Shown piece after piece: positions 58,932 through 64,000 of a stretch of DNA of 64,000 nt. A program made the position numbers and the translations under genes. This DNA comes from Porticoccus sp. W117 (GTDB lineage Bacteria; Pseudomonadota; Gammaproteobacteria; Pseudomonadales; Porticoccaceae): the NCBI RefSeq assembly GCF_030341905.1, contig NZ_JATAAF010000001.1, forward strand, positions 1 to 64,000, given 5' to 3'. Below the pieces are notes generated by a model. It saw nothing but the letters and a program-made list of their open reading frames with translations. It ran no database searches and had not been told where the DNA came from. Numbering within the stretch: position 1 is the first letter of the stretch; every line of letters begins with the position of its first letter.

Positions 58932-60146
58932 ATGCCTCAAGAGACTGCCCCATCGCTGGCTGCGATACCCGTCAACTCCAACTTGCCCCACAGCCCCGAG
59001 CGCTGTAGTTCACGCATAGAAAGTTCACCCACAGAAAGTGCTCCCACATATCCGATAAATTTCGATTCGCAGTCGGGAACAATTGGGTTGTCATTCGCCA
59101 TCCGCGGCAGTGATTACCGGTCGCAGCTGGAACTGCTGCCCCAGGAACTGGCTCTCTACAACAAAGAATTGAAAGATCAGGCCGTAGAACAGGTTTGGCT
59201 GTTGGGCGACCAACTGCACAATATTATCCCCGCTGACCTCACCTGGTTTTGTTATCAGGTGGGCAGCCAGTTACACGACAACGCCAAAGATGCCATATAC
59301 GGTTTTGAAATAGACCACAAGTACATCAGCGCCGACGGTTTGGCATTACTTCACGGGCTGCATTTTCGGCGTCTTAAAATTCGTTTTGGTCACAGTCCGG
59401 CACTGGATGAAGGCGGCTGGATGCAACAGGTAGATCAGACCATCTCCCTGTTGGACAACGCCGGTTTCAGCGACCTTATTTGCCAAGTAAATGTAGCGGA
59501 ATTTGCATGCCCCGATGCCCTCAACCGCCTGCTACTGAGTCTGCAGCTATACAATCCCCAGCACATTGAAATCGCCGGCATCGGCAAAACATCCACAGAG
59601 AGCACCCCGCCTGATATCCGAAAAATTTACCTCAACCTGCTCAAGCGGGCTCAGCAGAGAGGCTATCAAGTGCTGGGCAATCAGGTATTGGTAGCCCCTG
59701 GTAGCCGACTGCAGCAACTGCAACAGCACCATCAACTGCACTTTGCACCCTGGGGGTACAGCTCCAGCCAGCTCAAACGCTGGCTGGCCTTGGGTCTGGC
59801 AGCAGAAGGCAGTACTGGCGATCTGTTCTACCGCAACTGCAGCAAGCTGGATTGCTATCGCAATCGCCTGGGCGAAGGCGTATACCCTCACCACTGGCAC
59901 GGCCAGCTGCCGGAACAACAAGCGGGTACAGAAAACATCGTGCAATCCCTGTTGTGCTACGGAGAGTTGAACAACCAACAACTGGCACAGCTGCCAGAAC
60001 ATAACCGCAAACAAATATCAGCCCTTATTAACCACGCCTGCGATCGCCTTTGGCTGGAGCCCAACCAAAAGTGCTGGCAACTCACTACCAGCGGGCGTAT
60101 CGAACTACGGCAATTGCTCTCTGGCTTGCAACAAGTACACCACTGA
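58932..60146 (+). CDS. HemN-like protein without radical SAM cysteines
   Basis: This encodes 404 residues from ATG 58932 (a TTG three codons earlier is possible). The order resembles oxygen-independent coproporphyrinogen III oxidase: VEQVWLLGDQLHNIIPADLT in place of the GGGTPTFL block, an IEID-like FEIDHKYISADGLALLHGLH, FRRLKIRFGH, HFAPWGYSSSQLKRWLALGL (HemN: QGYSTH.. LIGLG) and the C-terminal winged-helix HemN_C domain (LLCYGELNNQQLAQLPEHNR). The CxxxCxxC cluster motif and the GGGTP loop are missing, so it cannot do radical SAM chemistry. The gene sits directly before fnr, the place hemN has in many gammaproteobacteria. Confidence 0.75.
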   Translation: MPQETAPSLAAIPVNSNLPHSPERCSSRIESSPTESAPTYPINFDSQSGTIGLSFAIRGSDYRSQLELLPQELALYNKELKDQAVEQVWLLGDQLHNIIPADLTWFCYQVGSQLHDNAKDAIYGFEIDHKYISADGLALLHGLHFRRLKIRFGHSPALDEGGWMQQVDQTISLLDNAGFSDLICQVNVAEFACPDALNRLLLSLQLYNPQHIEIAGIGKTSTESTPPDIRKIYLNLLKRAQQRGYQVLGNQVLVAPGSRLQQLQQHHQLHFAPWGYSSSQLKRWLALGLAAEGSTGDLFYRNCSKLDCYRNRLGEGVYPHHWHGQLPEQQAGTENIVQSLLCYGELNNQQLAQLPEHNRKQISALINHACDRLWLEPNQKCWQLTTSGRIELRQLLSGLQQVHH

Positions 60147-60148
60147 TC

Positions 60149-60177
60149 TGTGCTTCTCTCAGGGAAAGCCCTATAAT
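60149..60177 (+). promoter_or_regulatory. Candidate promoter of fnr
   Basis: A perfect -10 box TATAAT lies at 60172-60177, 29 bases before the fnr start. The -35 region (TGTGCT at 60149-60154, 17-base spacing) is poor. The site is just after the stop of the HemN-like gene. Confidence 0.4.
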
Positions 60178-60206
60178 TCCTGCCTGACAAGTTTTGTGGA
60201 TTCGCA

Positions 60207-60935
60207 ATGAATAACCCAGCTGTAGACCGTAAATGTCCTCACAGCCAAGTGAGCTGTGGCGATTGCCGAATGAATGCTCTGTGCCTGCCACTGGCGTTGC
60301 AAAACGAGGAAATTGATCGCCTGGACGATATCGTGCAACGAGGTCGCCCCTTCCACAAGGAAGATCACGTCTACAATGCGGGTGTCGAGTTCAAGTCCGT
60401 GTACGCGGTGCGCAGCGGTTGCATCAAGTCCTACTACATCAACGACGATGGTCAGGAACAGGTCACCGGCTTTCACCTGCCAGGGGAAATATTCGGCATC
60501 GATGGCATCGGCCACAATCGCTATGTGAATTCTGCCATCGCTTTGGAAACTTCCGCCATCTGTGAAATCCCCTTTTCCCGCCTGGAAGAACTCAGTGTGG
60601 AAATCCCCTCTTTGCAGCGGCACTTTTTCCAATTAATGAGTAAAGAAATCACCAGCGACCAACAGCTGATCACCCAGCTCAGCAAAAACAGTGCCGAGGA
60701 GCGCATTGCCACACTAATCCTCAGCATTTCCAGCCGCAACGCCCGCCGCAAGCTGTCCAGCACCCAGATTCGTCTGCCTATGTCACGGGCGGATATTGGC
60801 AATTACCTGGGATTAACGGTGGAAACCGTTAGCCGGGTATTCAGTCGTTTTCAAAAACAGGGACTGCTGGCAGTGGATAAAAAAGAAATTGAAATTCTGG
60901 ATGTGGATGGGCTGCGGGAATTGTCGAACAACTGA
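60207..60935 (+). CDS. fnr: Fnr/Anr oxygen-sensing transcription factor
   Basis: This encodes 242 residues. The [4Fe-4S] ligands are Cys17, Cys20, Cys26 (CGDCRMNALC) and Cys119 (SAICEIPF); Cys10 is extra. A cyclic-nucleotide-type beta roll (PFHKEDHVYNAG, LPGEIFGIDGIG) is followed by the dimer helix and a helix-turn-helix with LTVETVSRVFSRF, which holds the Glu-Ser-Arg set that reads TTGAT half-sites. It activates or represses anaerobic genes when oxygen is low. Candidate targets with sites in this window are cydAB and ompW. Confidence 0.96.
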   Translation: MNNPAVDRKCPHSQVSCGDCRMNALCLPLALQNEEIDRLDDIVQRGRPFHKEDHVYNAGVEFKSVYAVRSGCIKSYYINDDGQEQVTGFHLPGEIFGIDGIGHNRYVNSAIALETSAICEIPFSRLEELSVEIPSLQRHFFQLMSKEITSDQQLITQLSKNSAEERIATLILSISSRNARRKLSSTQIRLPMSRADIGNYLGLTVETVSRVFSRFQKQGLLAVDKKEIEILDVDGLRELSNN

Positions 60936-60953
60936 TTTAAAGTAACCTTCCAC

Positions 60954-60994
60954 AAAAAAGCGCCGACCGGTAAAAACCGTCGGCGCTTTTTTTA
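60954..60994. terminator. Rho-independent terminator after fnr
   Basis: Stem AGCGCCGACCGG / ACCGTCGGCGCT (60960-60987) with loop TAAAA, A-run before and TTTTTTT after. It serves fnr and, on the other strand, ompW. Confidence 0.92.
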
Positions 60995-61010
60995 AGGCCA
61001 GCAATAACTC

Positions 61011-61697
61011 TTAAAACTTGTAGCCCACAGACAACATAAATACCACCGGATCGATTTCCACTTTCTTGCTCAGGGTGGCGCCATTGCTGAAGGTAAAGGT
61101 GGCGTCTGCATCGATATCGGCGTACCAGACACTGGCATTTACCAGCCAGTTGTCATCGATGCTGTAATCCACACCAACTTCTGCAGCCAGGCCAATGGAG
61201 TCATCGATATCCAGAGTGGCAGGAGCTACAGCGCCTTGCAACGTGCTGGAGGCCTCCTCGGAGAAGAACAAGGTGTAATTTACGCCGAGACCAACATAGG
61301 GCTGCACAACACTGCTGTTGTCCATGGGGAAATACTGCACGCTCAAGGTGGGCGGCAAGTGTTTGGTGCTACCGGCATTGATGGTGCCGAAGCCCAAGGC
61401 GCCGGTATTGGCGGTAATGTCGTGCTCGAACGGCGTGGCAGCCAGCAGTTCAATGCCCCAGTTATCGGTGAGCATGTAAGTGGCTGTAATACCCAGAGAC
61501 TCGTCGTCTTCAGCAAAAGCAGAAGAGTTGGCGATGGCACTGTTATTCAAGTTTAACGGGCCGCTGCCGCTACCAGGTTGTACAGAGGCCACACCGGCGC
61601 GAACAATAAGGTCACCCGCTTCGTGAGCAGTAGCTGTGGTAGCCCCCAGCAACAGGGCTGCACTGATAGCCAATGACAGGGCATTGCGATTTTTCAT
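61011..61697 (-). CDS. ompW: Outer membrane protein OmpW
   Basis: This encodes 228 residues; ATG 61697 has GGAGAG upstream and begins the signal peptide MKNRNALSLAISAALLLG. The eight-strand barrel features are AGDLIVRAGVASVQPGSGSG, WGIELLAATPFEHDI, HLPPTLSVQYFP, VQPYVGLGVNYTLFF and the final VVFMLSVGYKF with terminal Phe. OmpW is a small hydrophobic channel. In E. coli it is controlled by Fnr, and a near-consensus Fnr site lies upstream here. Confidence 0.95.
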   Translation of the reverse strand: MKNRNALSLAISAALLLGATTATAHEAGDLIVRAGVASVQPGSGSGPLNLNNSAIANSSAFAEDDESLGITATYMLTDNWGIELLAATPFEHDITANTGALGFGTINAGSTKHLPPTLSVQYFPMDNSSVVQPYVGLGVNYTLFFSEEASSTLQGAVAPATLDIDDSIGLAAEVGVDYSIDDNWLVNASVWYADIDADATFTFSNGATLSKKVEIDPVVFMLSVGYKF

Positions 61698-61762
61698 GAG
61701 ATGCTCTCCAGAAGGTAGTAAAAATTCTGGCGCCATTAAACTGCTCTGAGCGGTTGCGGTAA

Positions 61763-61776
61763 TTGATCTGGATTAA
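61763..61776. promoter_or_regulatory. Fnr/Anr site upstream of ompW
   Basis: TTGAT-CTGG-ATTAA matches nine of ten defined bases of TTGAT-N4-ATCAA. It is 66 bases before the ompW start and 76 before the amidotransferase gene start on the other strand, so it may act on both. Confidence 0.65.
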
Positions 61777-61851
61777 TTAAGCATAAAGAGGTACAAAATA
61801 TTTGCAGCTGCCTGTGGTCAAAAAGCCAGGAATTGTTAAAAGGAGAACCTT

Positions 61852-62703
61852 ATGTGCCGTTTTGCGCTTTATCTGGGTAATCAGGCCATCCCTGTCAGCG
61901 CCCTGGTCACAGAGCCAGAGCATTCCCTGATTCATCAAAGCTATAAAAGCCGTGAACGCAGCGAACCGCTGAATGGCGATGGCTTTGGCATTGCCTGGTA
62001 CGCCGATGCAGACCCGGAACCCGCACTCTTTAAAGACATATCCCCCGCCTGGAGCAACGCCAATCTGCGTCACCTGGCGCGAGTCACCCGCAGTCGTTGC
62101 ATCCTCGCCCACGTGCGTGCAGCCACCGCCGGATTACCGGTCACCTATACCAACTGTCACCCTTTCGAAGAAGGCCACTTAAGTTTTATGCACAACGGCG
62201 AACTGAGCTGCTTTACCCACAAGCGGCGCCAGTGTTTAGCCATGCTCTCGGATCGCGCTTACGGAATTATCAAAGGCACTACCGACTCGGAATTTTTGTT
62301 TGCACTTTTTCTGGATAACTACTGGAAACTGGCCAATATCGAAGAACCGCTACAGCGTATGCAGCAAGGCTTATCCGCCACAATCGAACAGGTAGCATCA
62401 CTGTGTGACCAAAAGAGTTATGGCACCAGCACACTCAACTTGGTGGTGGCCGATGGCAGCCGCGCCGTTGCCAGCCGCTATACCGATGGCACCCCGGAAG
62501 AAGCCAACTCTCTCTATGTGCAAAGTGGTGGCAGTTATTGCTGCGACGATGGCCATTGCAGTATGGAAACACAAGACAACAACCACCGCTCGGTGATTAT
62601 TACGTCGGAAGGGCTAAATGACGACCCGCGTTGGCAGCGGGTGCCAGTGAATCATTTTGTGACGGTTGATGTTGAGTTGGAAGTGGGGATAACAGAAATT
62701 TAG
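61852..62703 (+). CDS. Class II glutamine amidotransferase (YafJ-like)
   Basis: This encodes 283 residues from ATG 61852 with AAGGAG upstream. Cys2 (MCRFALYLG) is the N-terminal nucleophile. RSEPLNGDGFGIAWYADADP, ILAHVRAATAGLPV and CHPFEEGHLSFMHNGEL are the glutaminase domain motifs. There is no synthetase domain, so it is a YafJ-type or ergothioneine (EgtC)-like stand-alone protein; the substrate is unknown. It is divergent from ompW and shares its regulatory region. Confidence 0.9.
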   Translation: MCRFALYLGNQAIPVSALVTEPEHSLIHQSYKSRERSEPLNGDGFGIAWYADADPEPALFKDISPAWSNANLRHLARVTRSRCILAHVRAATAGLPVTYTNCHPFEEGHLSFMHNGELSCFTHKRRQCLAMLSDRAYGIIKGTTDSEFLFALFLDNYWKLANIEEPLQRMQQGLSATIEQVASLCDQKSYGTSTLNLVVADGSRAVASRYTDGTPEEANSLYVQSGGSYCCDDGHCSMETQDNNHRSVIITSEGLNDDPRWQRVPVNHFVTVDVELEVGITEI

Positions 62704-62706
62704 CAG

Positions 62707-62746
62707 TTTCGGGTTTCGGGTTTCGGGTTTCGGGTTTCGGGTTTCG
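62707..62746 (+). repeat. Heptanucleotide tandem repeat (TTTCGGG)
   Basis: Five perfect TTTCGGG copies plus TTTCG lie just after the amidotransferase stop. The reverse complement unit also occurs near 62850 as cgcgaaacccg. Copy number is likely to vary by slippage. Confidence 0.93.
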
Positions 62747-62753
62747 CAGACTT

Positions 62754-62824
62754 TGTCATTCTGAGCGCAGCGAAGAATCTCTTACTTCGTATCCCTCAAT
62801 ATCCTTCACTTACGCTCAGGATGA
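62754..62824. repeat. Dispersed palindromic repeat
   Basis: tgtcattctgagcgcagcga and cttacgctcaggatga are the inverted arms. It lies between the amidotransferase and helicase genes. Confidence 0.8.
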
Positions 62825-62871
62825 AAAATTGACTCGATCTGCCCGCAACGCGAAACCCGTAACTCGCAACC

Positions 62872-64000
62872 TTATTTTTTCCTCCGCAACGGCGCAAACC
62901 CCTCTTCCTTACCACTATCATGAATCGGCTTTTTACCAGGCCGCCGCTTATTGGCCGCTTTTTTAGGAGTGGCGTTTTTGGCGGTTTTCTTTGCCAGCTT
63001 TTTCTTTTTCGTGCCAGCGGCCTTGCCGGAAGCCTTGAGTTTTTTCGGTCCTTTGTATTTGCCTTCCAGCCCCGCCACCACAAGTCGTTCAAAGCGAGTT
63101 TTCAGGTAGCGTTCGATAGACGCCATCAGGTTCCATTCGGTTGAGGTAATAAACGAAATGGCGGTGCCCTGCTCGCCGGCACGACCGGTACGACCAATGC
63201 GGTGCACATAGTCGTCACCGCTGCGGGCCATATCAAAGTTAATCACCAGGCCAACACCCTGTACGTCCAGGCCGCGAGCCGCTACATCGGTGGCCACCAG
63301 TACATCCAGTTGGCCGCGGCGCATCTGTTGCATCACGTGATTGCGTTCGTCCTGCAATAAATCTCCGTGCAAAATACCGGCGCGCAATTCACTGTTGTAA
63401 AGCCAGCCAACCAGTTTTTCCGCCCCAGCTATGGTGTTGGTAAACACTACGGTTTTTTGCGCGCTTTCTTGCTGCAGCAGTTTGAGCAACAGCTTTTGTT
63501 TGTGCTCAACATCGTCCGCCAACACAATTTGCTGCTGAATACTGCTGTGACGGGAGCGAACACTGTTCACTGCAATGGTTTGCGGGTTGTTGAGCACCGC
63601 ATCTGCCACCTTGCGAATACCGCGATGTTTCAAGGTGGCCGACAGCAACAGCGTTTGGCGCTGCAGGTTGCAAGCCTTGGCAATGGTCAGCACGTCTTCA
63701 CTAAAACCCATATCCAGCATGCGGTCGGCTTCGTCCAACACCAGCACTTCCAGATCGGAAAAGTCTGCTGAGCCTTTTTCCAAATGTTCCAAAATGCGCC
63801 CAGGCGTGGCGACAATAATCTCCGGGTTTTTGCGCAGCATGGCTTTTTGAAAGCGAAACTCCTGACCGCCGGTAATCACATCCGCTTTCAGGTGGGTCAT
63901 TTTTTTTAGCTTGATACAGTGCGCCAACACCTGTCGCGCCAACTCGCGAGTGGGGGCCAGCACCAGTGCCCGGGTGCCGCTTTTGGGGGCATCAGCTTGC
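62872..64000 (-). CDS. DEAD-box RNA helicase, N-terminal part outside the window
   Basis: At least 375 residues are visible; motif Q and Walker A lie beyond the window. LVLAPTRELARQV (Ia), TPGRILEHLEKG (Ib), VLDEADRMLDMGF (II), LLSATLKH (III), VFTNTIAGAEKLVGWL (IV), LVATDVAARGLDV (V) and HRIGRTGRAGEQG (VI) are all present. A C-terminal lysine-rich tail (KKKKLAKKTAKNATPKKAAN) of about 60 residues probably binds RNA. It belongs to the SrmB/RhlE-like group acting in ribosome assembly or RNA turnover; the exact paralogue cannot be told. Confidence 0.94.
   Translation of the reverse strand, partial: QADAPKSGTRALVLAPTRELARQVLAHCIKLKKMTHLKADVITGGQEFRFQKAMLRKNPEIIVATPGRILEHLEKGSADFSDLEVLVLDEADRMLDMGFSEDVLTIAKACNLQRQTLLLSATLKHRGIRKVADAVLNNPQTIAVNSVRSRHSSIQQQIVLADDVEHKQKLLLKLLQQESAQKTVVFTNTIAGAEKLVGWLYNSELRAGILHGDLLQDERNHVMQQMRRGQLDVLVATDVAARGLDVQGVGLVINFDMARSGDDYVHRIGRTGRAGEQGTAISFITSTEWNLMASIERYLKTRFERLVVAGLEGKYKGPKKLKASGKAAGTKKKKLAKKTAKNATPKKAANKRRPGKKPIHDSGKEEGFAPLRRKK

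Noticed and set aside
62707-62746. Tandem heptamer as a CRISPR-like array
   Set aside because: Units are seven bases with no spacers, so it is a simple tandem repeat.

Overview
The window is chromosomal DNA of a Gram-negative, respiring gammaproteobacterium. Supporting evidence is a complete type II secretion operon (gspC-N), c-type cytochrome maturation genes (ccmA-G), an Fnr/Anr regulator beside a HemN-like gene, a bd/CIO quinol oxidase, two sigma/anti-sigma/TonB-receptor cassettes, OmpW, and the PdsR/PdsS-type two-component pair known from marine gammaproteobacteria. A marine Cellvibrionales-like lineage fits best, but that is an inference from gene content. No rRNA, tRNA, CRISPR array, prophage or intact insertion sequence was recognised.

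Layout. (1) 1-3218, minus strand: an accessory array of small secreted proteins. Seven are divergent paralogues of one family, each with its own signal peptide, and I recognise no named family for them. (2) 3609-12844: mostly housekeeping genes, including mltG-pabC, an alpha/beta hydrolase-sixA-DUF4389 operon, gpsA, an exported methyltransferase, djlA, a fetB-like permease, a DUF1244 gene and an OmpA lipoprotein. (3) 13008-15956: a response regulator and histidine kinase of the proteobacterial dedicated sortase type, with no sortase in the window. (4) 16087-21216: FecI-FecR-TonB receptor cassette 1, followed by a short duplicated remnant of the kinase 3' end. (5) 21618-24148: a TPR-like exported protein, a periplasmic glutathione peroxidase-type protein and ApbE. 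(6) 24164-35908: the gsp operon, interrupted by three dispersed palindromic repeats and a 155-bp MITE-like element at the 5' end of gspI. (7) 36201-39163: a GbsR/MarR-type regulator with cydAB. (8) 39211-45218: a TlpA-like redoxin and FecI-FecR-TonB receptor cassette 2. (9) 45481-49466: purC, a NIF3/CutA-like protein, a Rieske protein and a tandem protease/pseudoprotease. (10) 49631-55075: ccmG-F-E-D-C-B-A, without ccmH or ccmI. (11) 55207-58042: a PA3496-like acidic protein and a partial arsenosugar set (two glycosyltransferases and ArsS). (12) 58113-64000: a sirtuin, a HemN-like protein without iron-sulphur cysteines, fnr, ompW with a near-consensus Fnr site, a class II amidotransferase and a partial DEAD-box helicase.

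How the genes fit together. The gsp operon supplies a route for folded exoproteins, and the small-protein array encodes candidate cargo. The two FecIR cassettes are self-contained signalling and uptake modules in which an STN-bearing receptor can report substrate to a FecR anti-sigma factor. Fnr, cydAB, ccm, the HemN relative and ompW make an oxygen-response theme. Dispersed 70-100 bp palindromes recur between genes, including inside the gsp, ccm and arsenosugar operons. The most interesting undescribed item is the small-protein array. Its strand-helix-strand pattern resembles the B subunits of pertussis-like AB5 toxins, but this is a hypothesis from eye alignment only.
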